DNA of 42,799 bases from an uncultured Clostridium sp. (GCA_948473335.1 CAOKXF010000012.1:1-42799); one strand, 5' to 3'. Shown: positions 24,838 to 33,838, counted from the first letter of the stretch. Numbers and translations: made by a program. The notes: generated by a model not told the origin, from the letters alone.

Positions 24838-27411
24838 ATGAAAAAAGAAAAGTTTGATATAAAAGGAATGACTTGTAGCAGTTGTTCAGCACATGTAGAA
24901 AAGGCAGTAAAAAAATTAGAAGGAATACAAAAGGTAAATGTAAATCTACTATCAAACAATATGACAGTAGAATATAATGAAAAAGTGTTAAATGATGAAA
25001 AAATAATAAATGCAGTAACAAATGAAGGATATGGAGCAAGTTTATGTGCAACAGAAAAAGAAGAAACAAGAAAAGTACAAGAAATAGAAGAAGGCAAAGA
25101 CGAAATAAAATCAATGAAAAAAAGATTAATAATATCAGTATGTTTCCTAATACCATTAATGTATATAGCTATGTATCATATGATAAGTGACTGGTTAAAA
25201 ATACCAATTCCACATATAGTACAAACGATATTTCATGGAAGTGAAAATGCAATAACATTCGGATTTACACAATTATTATTGCTGTTGCCAATAGTATATG
25301 TTAATAGAAACTATTTCATAGTGGGATTTAAAAGACTATTTAAAGGAAGTCCTAATATGGACTCACTGATAGCAATAGGAAGTGCAGCAGCAATAGTATA
25401 TGGGATAGTTGCCATATATATGATAGGATATGGTTTAGGACATAATCAAATAGAAATTGTAAAAAAATATACAATGGATATATACTTTGAATCAGCAGGA
25501 ACAATATTAACATTGATAACAGTAGGAAAATATTTGGAAGCAAAATCAAAAGGAAAAACAAGTGATGCAATAAAAAAACTAATAAATTTAGCACCAAAAA
25601 CAGCAATAGTAATAAGAGAAGAAAATGAAATAGAAGTTAATTTTGAAGAAATAGTTATAGGTGACATTATAGTAATAAAACCAGGTGGTGGAATACCAGT
25701 AGATGGAGTAATAATAGAAGGAAGTTCGACAATAGACCAATCAAGTATAACAGGAGAAAGTGTACCAGTAGAAAAAAAAGTAGGAGATAGCGTAGTTTCA
25801 GGGACTATCAATAAAAATGGTTATTTTAAGATGAAGGCAACAAAAGTTGGAAATGATACAACATTATCACAAATAATAAAATTAGTAGAAGAAGCAAGTA
25901 ATTCAAAAGCACCCATATCAAAATTAGCGGATAAAGTAAGTGGAATATTTGTACCTTGTGTAATAACAATAGCAATTTTAGCAACAGCATTTTGGTTATT
26001 ACAAGGTCAAACAATAGAATTTGCATTAAGTATAGGAATAGCAGTTTTAGTAATATCATGTCCTTGTGCATTAGGACTTGCAACTCCAGTAGCAATAATG
26101 GTAGGAACAGGAAAAGGAGCACAAAATGGAATACTAATAAAATCGGCAGAAAGTTTAGAAATATTACACTCAGTGGACACAATAGTTTTAGACAAAACTG
26201 GAACAATTACAGAAGGAAAACCAAAAGTTACTAATATAATTACAGATATCAATGAAAAAGAATTATTAAAAATTGCGGGAAGTTTAGAAAAGAATTCAGA
26301 GCATCCTTTAGCAGAAGCAATAATCGAAAAAGCTAAAGAAGAAAATATCGATTTAATAAAAGTATCAGAATTTGAAGCAGTTTTAGGAAGAGGAATAATA
26401 GGAAAAATAGATGGCAGAAAATATTATGGTGGAAATCTTAAATTGATGGAAGAATATAACATTAATGTGAATCATGCAAAAAAACAAGCAGAAGAGTTTT
26501 CAAAACAAGGAAAAACAGTATTATATTTTGCAAATGAAGAATCAATTATAGGAACAATTGCAGTAGCAGATACATTGAAATTAACAAGTAAACAAGCAAT
26601 AAAAGAATTAAAAAGAAAGAATAAACAAATAGTAATGCTAACAGGAGATAACAAAATAGTGGCAGGAACAATAGGAAAAGAGATAGGAATAACTGAGATA
26701 GTTTCAGAAGTGCTACCACAAGATAAAGAAAAAGAAGTATATAAACTACAAAAAGAAGGAAAAAAAGTAGCATTTGTAGGAGATGGCATAAATGATAGTC
26801 CAGCTTTAGTAAGAGCAGATGTAGGATTAGCAATAGGTTCTGGAACAGATATAGCAATAGAGTCAGCAGATATAGTTTTAATGAAAAATGACCTATTTGA
26901 TGTGGTTACTGCAATTAATTTAAGTAAAGCAGTAATAAAAAATATAAAAATGAATTTGTTTTGGGCATTTTTCTATAATGCAATAGGAATACCAGTTGCA
27001 GCAGGAGTTTTTTATTTAGGATTAGGGTTAAAGCTAAATCCAATGATAGGTGCAGCAGCAATGAGCTTAAGTTCTGTGTGTGTTGTAACAAATGCATTAA
27101 GATTAAAAAGATTTAAACCAACAAAGTATGAAGTAATGAATCTGCAAGATATTCAAACAAGTATAGAGACTTCAAAAAATTTAAAGGAGGAAAATAAAAT
27201 GAATAAAAAAATTATAATAATTGAAGGTATGCAATGTAATCATTGCAAAATGAGTGTGGAAAAAGCACTAAGTTCTATAGAAGGAATAATAACAGTAGAA
27301 GTAAGCCTAGAAAATAAAACAGCAATAGTAGAAGCAACAAGAGAAATAGAGAATAGCAGAATTAATGAGGTAATAGAAGAAGCGGGATTTACTGTAAAAG
27401 AAATAAAATAG
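24838..27411 (+). CDS. copA: copper-translocating P1B-type ATPase with a C-terminal CopZ-like domain
   Basis: CopA exports Cu(I) across the membrane using ATP. Order: N-terminal HMA domain with GMTCSSC (C13, C16), membrane helices, actuator TGES (305-308), the metal-site SCPCALG (C408, C410), DKTGT (D452), SEHPLAEA, and GDGINDSPAL. After the last helices a second HMA domain appears (about 792-857) with GMQCNHC (C800, C803), the CopZ chaperone motif. It is reached without a stop. A full ribosome site and ATG (27183-27201) lie inside the gene just before this domain. The start at 24838 has AAGGAG 6 bases before it. Length 857. Confidence 0.93.
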   Translation: MKKEKFDIKGMTCSSCSAHVEKAVKKLEGIQKVNVNLLSNNMTVEYNEKVLNDEKIINAVTNEGYGASLCATEKEETRKVQEIEEGKDEIKSMKKRLIISVCFLIPLMYIAMYHMISDWLKIPIPHIVQTIFHGSENAITFGFTQLLLLLPIVYVNRNYFIVGFKRLFKGSPNMDSLIAIGSAAAIVYGIVAIYMIGYGLGHNQIEIVKKYTMDIYFESAGTILTLITVGKYLEAKSKGKTSDAIKKLINLAPKTAIVIREENEIEVNFEEIVIGDIIVIKPGGGIPVDGVIIEGSSTIDQSSITGESVPVEKKVGDSVVSGTINKNGYFKMKATKVGNDTTLSQIIKLVEEASNSKAPISKLADKVSGIFVPCVITIAILATAFWLLQGQTIEFALSIGIAVLVISCPCALGLATPVAIMVGTGKGAQNGILIKSAESLEILHSVDTIVLDKTGTITEGKPKVTNIITDINEKELLKIAGSLEKNSEHPLAEAIIEKAKEENIDLIKVSEFEAVLGRGIIGKIDGRKYYGGNLKLMEEYNINVNHAKKQAEEFSKQGKTVLYFANEESIIGTIAVADTLKLTSKQAIKELKRKNKQIVMLTGDNKIVAGTIGKEIGITEIVSEVLPQDKEKEVYKLQKEGKKVAFVGDGINDSPALVRADVGLAIGSGTDIAIESADIVLMKNDLFDVVTAINLSKAVIKNIKMNLFWAFFYNAIGIPVAAGVFYLGLGLKLNPMIGAAAMSLSSVCVVTNALRLKRFKPTKYEVMNLQDIQTSIETSKNLKEENKMNKKIIIIEGMQCNHCKMSVEKALSSIEGIITVEVSLENKTAIVEATREIENSRINEVIEEAGFTVKEIK
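27183..27201 (+). promoter_or_regulatory. copZ: internal ribosome site and ATG for a free CopZ-like product
   Basis: AAAGGAGG (27183-27190) is 8 bases before an ATG at 27199, in frame with copA. Translation from here would give a 70-residue CopZ-like chaperone ending at 27411. The arrangement looks like a former copA-copZ gene pair that lost the copA stop codon. Confidence 0.6.
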
Positions 27412-27492
27412 TAAATAAACTTACAAGAAATCTAATTTATAAAAATAGAAAGTTAATCACATGAAATTAATATATATGAAAAGGAAGAAAAA

Positions 27493-28197
27493 ATGGAAAA
27501 TCAATTTTCAAGGACAGAGCTATTAATAGGAAAAACAGGAATAGAAAGGTTGCAAAATGCAAAAGTTGCAATATTTGGAATAGGTGGAGTAGGTTCATAT
27601 GTTGTAGAAGCATTAGTAAGAGCAGGAATAGAAAAATTTATATTAGTAGATAAAGATAAAGTAGATTTAACAAACTTAAATAGACAAATAATAGCAACTA
27701 GGAGAACAATAGGAATGGCAAAAGTAGAAGCCTGTAAAGAAAGAATATTAGAAATAAATCCAGAAGCAAAAGTAGAAATATATCAGGAGTTTTTTATGCC
27801 AGATAGTAAAGGTATATTAGATAATACTATTAATTATGTAGTAGACTGTGTAGATACAGTAACTGCTAAAATAGAATTAGTAATACGAGCAAATAAATTA
27901 AATATTCCAGTAATATCATGTATGGGAACTGGTAATAAATTGGATGCAACTAAATTTGAAGTTACAGATATTTATAAAACCAGTGTGTGCCCATTAGCCA
28001 AAGTAATGCGAAAAGAATTAAAAGAAAGAGGAATCAAAAATCTTAAAGTTGTATATTCAAAAGAAACGCCTATCAGTAAATCTGATATTGAAGAAAATGA
28101 AAGAAAACGAGCACCAGGTAGTATTTCTTTTGTTCCATCAGTAGCAGGATTAATTATAGCAGGGGAAGTAATAAAAGATATAATTTTTGAAAAATAA
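27493..28197 (+). CDS. tcdA: tRNA threonylcarbamoyladenosine dehydratase
   Basis: TcdA (YgdL/CsdL) uses ATP to cyclise t6A37 of tRNA to ct6A. The 234-residue protein is an E1-like ThiF-fold enzyme. RTELLIGKTGIERLQN opens it, VAIFGIGGVGSYVVEALVRA binds ATP (about 29-48), and DKVDLTNLNRQIIA follows. PGSISFVPSVAGLIIAGEV near the end is typical of TcdA rather than MoeB or ThiF, as is the absence of the CxxC zinc pairs. It stands alone, 81 bases after copA, with an AAGGAAG site, and is followed by a terminator. Confidence 0.9.
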   Translation: MENQFSRTELLIGKTGIERLQNAKVAIFGIGGVGSYVVEALVRAGIEKFILVDKDKVDLTNLNRQIIATRRTIGMAKVEACKERILEINPEAKVEIYQEFFMPDSKGILDNTINYVVDCVDTVTAKIELVIRANKLNIPVISCMGTGNKLDATKFEVTDIYKTSVCPLAKVMRKELKERGIKNLKVVYSKETPISKSDIEENERKRAPGSISFVPSVAGLIIAGEVIKDIIFEK

Positions 28198-28202
28198 ATG
28201 AT

Positions 28203-28230
28203 AAAGGAGATGCAAAAAAAGCATCTCTTT
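28203..28230. terminator. intrinsic terminator between convergent genes
   Basis: AAAGGAGATGC pairs with GCATCTCTTT around an A-rich loop, 5 bases after the tcdA stop. The A/T tracts on both sides are short but fit a terminator for tcdA. Confidence 0.8.
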
Positions 28231-28295
28231 AAACATATTTACATATATAACAAAGTTAGTTTGACTTTTTGATTCTTGAATTTTATAAAGAACAA

Positions 28296-28826
28296 TTAAG
28301 ATTTTTCCGATTTTATAAAAGAAATATATTCAACATATATCTTATAGCTACAAGAAAGCAAAACAGATTTTAATAAGTACAAATTATCACTACTAGAATT
28401 TTTGTCTATGAAATCTTTTCTCGTAAACGTACAAAGTAAAGCCTGTTCAAAAAGTTTACAAAATTTATCATAAGCAATTTGAATAGTAGAATCCATTAAA
28501 GCAATATCAATTAATTTTTTTATATCTTGCATACTATATACTTGTTTCAAAACGCAGATTACAAATAATTTAGCAATTTGATTTCTAGAATATTGTTTTT
28601 TTATAGGAGCTTCGATTAAATTATTTTTCACATAATTATTTATCATAGTTTTTGTAAGAAGCTCATCACTATCCTCTTTTTTAATATCATTTTTAAAAAA
28701 TATATATGGAGATAAGAAAGAGTTAATTAAATTAACAACTTGATCCAAATATAAATCTATAGTTGGAAGTTCATTCCATCTAGGAATATGAAAGCTTTCA
28801 ACCGAAAAAGTATTTTTATTATTCAT
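28296..28826 (-). CDS. DUF1836 protein (putative regulator)
   Basis: A 176-residue DUF1836-family protein. The start HIPRWNELPTIDLYLDQVVNL, the central LTKTMINNYVKNNLIEAP, and KKQYSRNQIAKLFVICVLKQ are the family's conserved blocks, with a helix-turn-helix-like middle. Members are thought to be transcriptional regulators of Firmicutes; no target is known. It faces a flavoenzyme gene (28986) divergently, and a perfect palindrome lies just upstream of it, which suggests that it controls itself and perhaps its neighbour. Confidence 0.8.
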   Translation of the reverse strand: MNNKNTFSVESFHIPRWNELPTIDLYLDQVVNLINSFLSPYIFFKNDIKKEDSDELLTKTMINNYVKNNLIEAPIKKQYSRNQIAKLFVICVLKQVYSMQDIKKLIDIALMDSTIQIAYDKFCKLFEQALLCTFTRKDFIDKNSSSDNLYLLKSVLLSCSYKIYVEYISFIKSEKS

Positions 28827-28846
28827 AGAAAAATCTCCTCTATTTA

Positions 28847-28874
28847 TATGTTTATAAGGTTTTGTATAAACATA
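28847..28874. promoter_or_regulatory. perfect palindrome upstream of the DUF1836 gene (operator candidate)
   Basis: TATGTTTATA (28847-28856) and TATAAACATA (28865-28874) are perfect inverted repeats 8 bases apart, 21 bases before the DUF1836 start. The position fits an operator for autoregulation. Confidence 0.5.
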
Positions 28875-28926
28875 ATTTCATTATTATAAATATATAATAA
28901 CATTTTTAGAATATTTAGTCAACAAC

Positions 28927-28963
28927 TTGACAAGGTATAAAACAAATGATAATCTAGTATAAT
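28927..28963 (+). promoter_or_regulatory. promoter of the flavoenzyme gene
   Basis: TTGACA (28927-28932) is consensus; GATAAT (28948-28953) is 15 bases on, and TATAAT (28958-28963) is too far. The short palindrome TCTAGT/ACTAGA covers the region around 28953-28971 and may be an operator. Confidence 0.5.
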
Positions 28964-28985
28964 AAACTAGATAAGGAGGTTTAAT

Positions 28986-30041
28986 ATGAAAGGTATTAAA
29001 GTAGGAAAGAAAGAATCCAAATATCCAATAATTCAAGGAGGAATGGGAGTAGGAGTATCTATGCATAGACTAGCAGGAAATGTAAGCAAAGAAGGAGGAA
29101 TAGGAATAATTTCTACAGCAGATATAGGATATCAAGAAGAAGATTTTAACCAAAATCCATTAAAAGCAAATTTAAGAGCAATAGGTAAAGAAATAAAAAA
29201 AGCAAGAGAAATAGCAGGAGAGAAGAATATATTAGGTGTAAATATTATGGTAGCACTAAATAACTACAAAGAAATAGTAAAAGAATGTGTAAAAAATAAA
29301 ATTGATTTAATAATTTCTGGTGCAGGAATTCCAAAAGAATTACCAGAATATGTAGAAGGTTCAAATACAAAAATAGCACCAATAGTATCATCACTTAGAT
29401 GCTGCAAATTAATAGTCAAACACTGGATAAAAAAGTACAATTATGTGCCAGATATGATTGTAATAGAAGGACCAGAAGCAGGTGGACATTTAGGTTTTAA
29501 AGAAGAAGAATTAAATGACAATGAAAAGCCTAAATTAGAAAATATAACAACAGAGATAGTAGAATATGTAAATGAAGTAGAAGAAGAATATGATAAAGAG
29601 ATACCAGTTATTGCAGCAGGAGGAATTTGGGATAATAAAGATATAAAAAAATATTTGAGCTTAGGAGCAAGTGGAGTACAAATGGCAACAAGATTTGTTG
29701 CAACATATGAATGTGATGCATCAGATAATTTCAAGCAAGCATATATAAATGCAAAAAAAGAAGATGTAAAAATAATAAAAAGTCCAGTAGGAATGCCAGG
29801 AAGGGCAATTTACAATAATTTCATAAAACAAACAGAAAAGGTAAAATGTAAAATAGATAAATGTTATAATTGTATAAAAACTTGTAATGTAGTAAATACA
29901 CCATATTGCATAACAAAAGCATTAGTTAATGCAGTCAAAGGAAATAATGATAATAGTTTGATTTTTTGTGGAAGTAATGTAGATAAAGTAAAAGAAATAG
30001 TATCTGTACACAATTTAATGAAAGAGCTTGTGACAGAATAA
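28986..30041 (+). CDS. nitronate monooxygenase / FabK-like flavoprotein
   Basis: A 351-residue FMN-binding TIM-barrel protein of the 2-nitropropane dioxygenase/FabK group. It starts YPIIQGGMGVGVSMHRLAGN, has VIEGPEAGGHLGF (about 159-171) with the conserved His of the group, IPVIAAGGIWD and LGASGVQMATRF for FMN phosphate binding. The C-terminal part has CKIDKCYNCIKTCN (about 285-298), a cluster of four cysteines that could bind metal and is not part of ordinary NMO. Nitronate oxidation, enoyl-ACP reduction or another flavin reaction are all possible. An AAGGAGG site sits 8 bases before the ATG. Confidence 0.85.
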   Translation: MKGIKVGKKESKYPIIQGGMGVGVSMHRLAGNVSKEGGIGIISTADIGYQEEDFNQNPLKANLRAIGKEIKKAREIAGEKNILGVNIMVALNNYKEIVKECVKNKIDLIISGAGIPKELPEYVEGSNTKIAPIVSSLRCCKLIVKHWIKKYNYVPDMIVIEGPEAGGHLGFKEEELNDNEKPKLENITTEIVEYVNEVEEEYDKEIPVIAAGGIWDNKDIKKYLSLGASGVQMATRFVATYECDASDNFKQAYINAKKEDVKIIKSPVGMPGRAIYNNFIKQTEKVKCKIDKCYNCIKTCNVVNTPYCITKALVNAVKGNNDNSLIFCGSNVDKVKEIVSVHNLMKELVTE

Positions 30042-30048
30042 AATATAT

Positions 30049-30196
30049 GGAAATTCATCTAAAGATTATGAAAGAGTAGATATGTACTTTTCGAAGAAAT
30101 AAGGAAACTCATCTTCCTAGTTTCGATATGTATAAGTTATTTGTAACTTACTACATTCAAACAGCTGACTTACAGTACAATTGTGGATGAATTTCC
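30049..30196. repeat. 148-bp structured element with 11-bp terminal inverted repeats
   Basis: GGAAATTCATC (30049-30059) and GATGAATTTCC (30186-30196) are perfect inverted ends. Inside are more hairpins: GGAAACT with AGTTTC near 30101-30125, and AAGTTA/TAACTT near 30134-30150. It fills the gap between two convergent genes and holds no ORF. It may be a MITE or a structured RNA. No other copy was seen here. Confidence 0.5.
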
Positions 30197-30204
30197 TTAG
30201 AATA

Positions 30205-30837
30205 TTATTTATAAAGTAAAGTAATTTTTCTATCATTAATTTCAATAAAACGTTCATCTTTCAGATGACGAAGTTCTCTAAACATAGCAGAACGATTAAT
30301 AGCGAGAAAATCAGCTAAATCTCTAAAAGTAAAAGGTAAATAAAAATAATTCAAACGACTTTTTTTATGTTCTTGTTCAAAATATTCTAGTAATTTTTCT
30401 CTTATCTGCTTTTTTTCTAAAATTTTAATACGTTCGTTTTTTTCCTTAAATTTTATATTAATAATATCAAATAAATTTCTAAGAAAGATATTAAAATAAC
30501 TATGTTTCAAATTTGAAGGATTAATAAGATTATCATAATCGATAACTAAAACTTGAGTATCTTGTTTAGCAATAATTTGATAATCTTCACTATTAGTAAT
30601 AGAAATATTAGTACCGAAAATGTTATTTTCAAAAAGACTTTCCATAACAATTGTATTGCCATTATATTCAATATTTACAATTTGAGCATAACCATCCAAA
30701 ACAATACAAAGAATATTTTCATTTTTTATAGTAGGCAAAATCTCTTGATTTTTATTGAATTTGTAGATGTGAACACCTAATAAATCATATAATTTAGTAA
30801 TTTGAGACTTTGATAAATTATCAAAAGGACTACTCAT
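30205..30837 (-). CDS. Crp/Fnr-family transcriptional regulator
   Basis: A regulator with an N-terminal cyclic-nucleotide-binding-like barrel (about 10-115) and a C-terminal winged helix (about 150-205). YLPFTFRDLADFLAINRSAMFRELRHL is the helix-turn-helix. No Fnr-type cysteine cluster is seen at the N terminus, so it does not sense oxygen by Fe-S as Fnr does; the ligand is unknown. GAGGTGG lies 6 bases before the ATG at 30837; a GTG at 30846 is less likely. It is divergent from nrdD, which it might control. Confidence 0.85.
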   Translation of the reverse strand: MSSPFDNLSKSQITKLYDLLGVHIYKFNKNQEILPTIKNENILCIVLDGYAQIVNIEYNGNTIVMESLFENNIFGTNISITNSEDYQIIAKQDTQVLVIDYDNLINPSNLKHSYFNIFLRNLFDIINIKFKEKNERIKILEKKQIREKLLEYFEQEHKKSRLNYFYLPFTFRDLADFLAINRSAMFRELRHLKDERFIEINDRKITLLYK

Positions 30838-30881
30838 ATCAACCACCTCAAGAAAATTTTAACAGAAAAACAAAAAAGGTG

Positions 30882-30951
30882 CAAGTGCAACTTGTATAAA
30901 AAAATAATTATTTATAAAATTTAGTCAAATAAAAAGTTTGAACCTTTCAAA
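30882..30951. promoter_or_regulatory. small palindromes between crp-like gene and nrdD
   Basis: CAAGT-GCA-ACTTG (30882-30894) and TTTGAA-CCT-TTCAAA (30937-30951) are perfect short inverted repeats in the divergent promoter region. Their size would suit a dimeric Crp/Fnr-type regulator. Short A/T-rich palindromes occur by chance, so this is tentative. Confidence 0.3.
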
Positions 30952-31005
30952 TTTTAAAAACTAAAGAAATAAACATGTTGTAGAAAAAAAGGAGGAACAA
31001 GAGAA

Positions 31006-33198
31006 ATGAAAATCGTAAAAAGGGATGGACACATAGTAGATTATGATGCAGACAAAATAAAAATAGCAATAGAAAAAGCAAATACAGAAGTGAGAGGAAG
31101 AGAAAAAGCTACAAAAGAAGAAGTTGAAGAAATAATAAAATATATAGAGGAGTTAAATAAAAAAAGAATTCTAGTAGAAGACATACAAGACATAATTGAA
31201 GAAAAACTAATGGAATTCGATAAATATCAATTAGCAAAAAAATATATAACATATAGATATACAAGAGAATTAGTAAGAAAAGCAAACACAACAGACCAAA
31301 GCATTAAAGAATTGATAGAAGGAGAGAATGAGTACTGGAACAATGAAAACTCAAATAAAAATGCAGAAGTAGTAACAACACAAAGAGATTATTTAGCAGG
31401 AATAACAAGTACAGACATAACAAGAAGATTTTTATTACCAGAAGAAATAGTAAAAGCACATGATGAAGGAATAATACATTTTCACGATGCAGACTATTTT
31501 GCACAAAACGCATTACACAATTGTGAATTAATAAACTTAGATGACATGCTACAAAATGGAACAATAATAAATGGAGTAATGATAGAAAAACCACATAGAT
31601 TTATAACAGCAGCAACAATATCAACACAAATAATATTAGCAGTAACATCATCAAGTTATGGAGGAGCAACAATATCACTTTCACATTTAGCACCATTTGT
31701 AAGATACAGCTATGAAAAATACTATAAAAAATATAAAGAAAGAAATATGAGCGAAGAAGACTGCCAAAAGTTTGCAAAACAAGACACAAGAAAAGAAGTA
31801 GAAGATGGAGTACAAACATTCAATTATCAAGTAAACTCAATGACAAATACAAATGGACAAGCACCATTTTTATCAGTAAACATGTATTTAGGCGAAACAG
31901 AAGAATACAAAGAAGAATTAGCAATGATAATAGAAGAATTTTTAAACCAAAGAATATTAGGATTTAAAAACGAAAAAGGAGTATATACAACGCCAGCATT
32001 TCCAAAACTATTATACATACTTGAAGAAGATAATATACATGAAGACAGTAAATATTGGTACTTAACAGAATTAGCAGCAAAATGTACAGCAAAAAGAATG
32101 GTACCAGATTACATATCTGAAAAAGTAATGAAAGAATTAAAGAAAAACGAATATGGAGAAGGAGACTGTTATCCATGTATGGGATGTCGTTCATTCCTTA
32201 CACCAGATAGATCAAATAGTTTAGGAAACATATCAAAAGCAAAAAATTATGTAGAAGGAAAAGGAAAATATTATGGTAGATTTAATCAAGGAGTAGTAAC
32301 TATAAACTTACCAGATGTAGCACTTTCATCAGAACAAGATATTGAAAAGTTCTGGAAAATACTAGATGAGAGATTAGAACTATGTCATACAGCATTACAA
32401 ATAAGACATAAAAGATTAAGTAACGCAACAAGTGATGTTGCACCAATATTGTGGCAACATGGAGCGTTAGCAAGATTAGAAAAAGGAGAATCAATACATG
32501 AATTATTACACCATGGATACTCTACAATTTCATTAGGATATGCAGGACTATATGAATGTGTAAAATATATGACAGGACATTCACATACAGACAATGGAGA
32601 AGGAAAAGAATTAGGATTAAAAATAATGAAATACTTAAATGATGCAGCAAAAAAATGGAAAGAAGAAGAAGATATAGACTATTCTGTATATGGAACACCA
32701 ATAGAATCAACTACATATAAATTTGCAAGATGTTTAAAAGAAAGATTTGGAACTATAAAAGGAATAACAGATAGAGATTATATAACAAATTCATATCATG
32801 TACCAGTATTTGAAGAAATAGACGCATTTACAAAATTAGCAATAGAAAGCGATTTCCAAAAATTAAGTCCAGGAGGAGCAATATCATATATAGAAACACC
32901 AAATTTACAAAATAATTTACAAGCAATAATAGAAGTTATAAAATTCATTTATGATAATATAATGTATGCGGAACTTAATACAAAATCAGATTACTGTCAA
33001 AAATGTGGATTTGATGGAGAAATACTAATAGACGAGAATTTAGAATGGTATTGTCCAAATTGTGGAAATAGAGATCATAATACATTAAACGTTGCAAGAC
33101 GTACTTGTGGATATATAGGAACTAATTTCTGGAATAAAGGAAGAACTCAAGAAATAAAAGAAAGAGTATTACATATAGATAATAAGGTGGCGGAATAA
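31006..33198 (+). CDS. nrdD: anaerobic ribonucleoside-triphosphate reductase
   Basis: NrdD makes deoxyribonucleotides from ribonucleoside triphosphates without oxygen, using a glycyl radical. An ATP-cone lies at about residues 1-90 (IVKRDGHIVDYDADKI). ALHNCELINLDDML has the active-site cysteine, ATISTQIILAVTSSSYGGAT the barrel, and CYPCMGCRSFL a further cysteine group. The C terminus has the zinc site CQKCG and CPNCG, then RRTCGYIG with the radical glycine. Length 730 is normal. It is followed one base later by its activase NrdG and starts after AAAGGAGGAAC. Confidence 0.96.
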   Translation: MKIVKRDGHIVDYDADKIKIAIEKANTEVRGREKATKEEVEEIIKYIEELNKKRILVEDIQDIIEEKLMEFDKYQLAKKYITYRYTRELVRKANTTDQSIKELIEGENEYWNNENSNKNAEVVTTQRDYLAGITSTDITRRFLLPEEIVKAHDEGIIHFHDADYFAQNALHNCELINLDDMLQNGTIINGVMIEKPHRFITAATISTQIILAVTSSSYGGATISLSHLAPFVRYSYEKYYKKYKERNMSEEDCQKFAKQDTRKEVEDGVQTFNYQVNSMTNTNGQAPFLSVNMYLGETEEYKEELAMIIEEFLNQRILGFKNEKGVYTTPAFPKLLYILEEDNIHEDSKYWYLTELAAKCTAKRMVPDYISEKVMKELKKNEYGEGDCYPCMGCRSFLTPDRSNSLGNISKAKNYVEGKGKYYGRFNQGVVTINLPDVALSSEQDIEKFWKILDERLELCHTALQIRHKRLSNATSDVAPILWQHGALARLEKGESIHELLHHGYSTISLGYAGLYECVKYMTGHSHTDNGEGKELGLKIMKYLNDAAKKWKEEEDIDYSVYGTPIESTTYKFARCLKERFGTIKGITDRDYITNSYHVPVFEEIDAFTKLAIESDFQKLSPGGAISYIETPNLQNNLQAIIEVIKFIYDNIMYAELNTKSDYCQKCGFDGEILIDENLEWYCPNCGNRDHNTLNVARRTCGYIGTNFWNKGRTQEIKERVLHIDNKVAE

Positions 33199-33199
33199 C

Positions 33200-33691
33200 A
33201 TGAGATACAATTTAATTAGAAAAATGGATATATCAAATGGACCAGGAGTAAGAGTATCAATATTTATGCAAGGTTGCAGTTTTCATTGCAAAAACTGCTT
33301 TAATCCAGAGACATGGAACTTTGAAGGAGGAAAAGAATTTAATAATAATATAATAGATGAAGTATTAGATTTGTGCAATAAAGAACACATAAATGGACTA
33401 TCAATTTTAGGAGGAGAGCCAATGCATCCAAATAATATTGAAGCAACAACACAACTTGCAAAAAAATTTAAAGAAAAATATCCGAATAAAAATATATGGG
33501 CATGGTCTGGTTTTAGATTTGACGAAGAATTAAAAGATAAAGAAGTACTAAATTATATTGATGTACTTGTAGATGGAACTTATAAAGATGAATTGCATAA
33601 TCCAACTTTAAAATGGAGGGGATCATCAAATCAAAGAGTTATAGATGTTCAAAAAAGTATTAAAAGTGGAGAAGTAACTTTGTTAAAATAA
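33200..33691 (+). CDS. nrdG: anaerobic ribonucleotide reductase activating protein
   Basis: NrdG is the radical-SAM enzyme that puts the glycyl radical on NrdD. The 4Fe-4S site is GCSFHCKNCFNPETW (Cys-x3-Cys-x2-Cys, about 26-33), after MDISNGPGVRVSIFMQ; ILGGEPMHPNN binds SAM. Length 163 is usual. It begins one base after the nrdD stop, with the ribosome site AAGGTGG in the end of nrdD. Just after its stop lies a 128-bp inverted repeat. Confidence 0.96.
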   Translation: MRYNLIRKMDISNGPGVRVSIFMQGCSFHCKNCFNPETWNFEGGKEFNNNIIDEVLDLCNKEHINGLSILGGEPMHPNNIEATTQLAKKFKEKYPNKNIWAWSGFRFDEELKDKEVLNYIDVLVDGTYKDELHNPTLKWRGSSNQRVIDVQKSIKSGEVTLLK

Positions 33692-33693
33692 AA

Positions 33694-33821
33694 TTGGGTC
33701 AGTAGGGACGTTCCTTGTGACACACATGATTCTTAATATCCTTGGGATACATAGGATACAAGGAAAAAACTTTTATAAAATGTGTGTCAGTGTGTCACAA
33801 GGAACGTCCCTACTGACCCAA
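33694..33821. repeat. 128-bp element with long perfect terminal inverted repeats
   Basis: The arms (left from 33694, right 33791-33821) are perfect inverted repeats of 31 bp, starting TTGGGTCAGTAGGGACGTTC. They contain GGGACGTTCCTTGTGACAC, a word I associate with REP/MITE-like repeats in clostridial genomes (recollection, not checked). The middle has its own short inverted words (CTTGGGATAC, GGATACAAGG). It is much richer in G+C than its surroundings. It lies between nrdG and the kinase-like gene and may act as terminator for nrdG. Confidence 0.75.
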
Positions 33822-33838
33822 AAATCAGGAGGTATTTA

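Noticed and set aside
25956..26234. 92-codon plus-strand frame inside copA
   Set aside because: Asn/Ser/Arg-rich out-of-frame shadow of copA without a ribosome site.
33782..33838. GTG start extending the cytidylate-kinase-like gene upstream
   Set aside because: The extra 19 codons lie in the inverted repeat; AGGAGG fits the ATG at 33839 and the family starts there.
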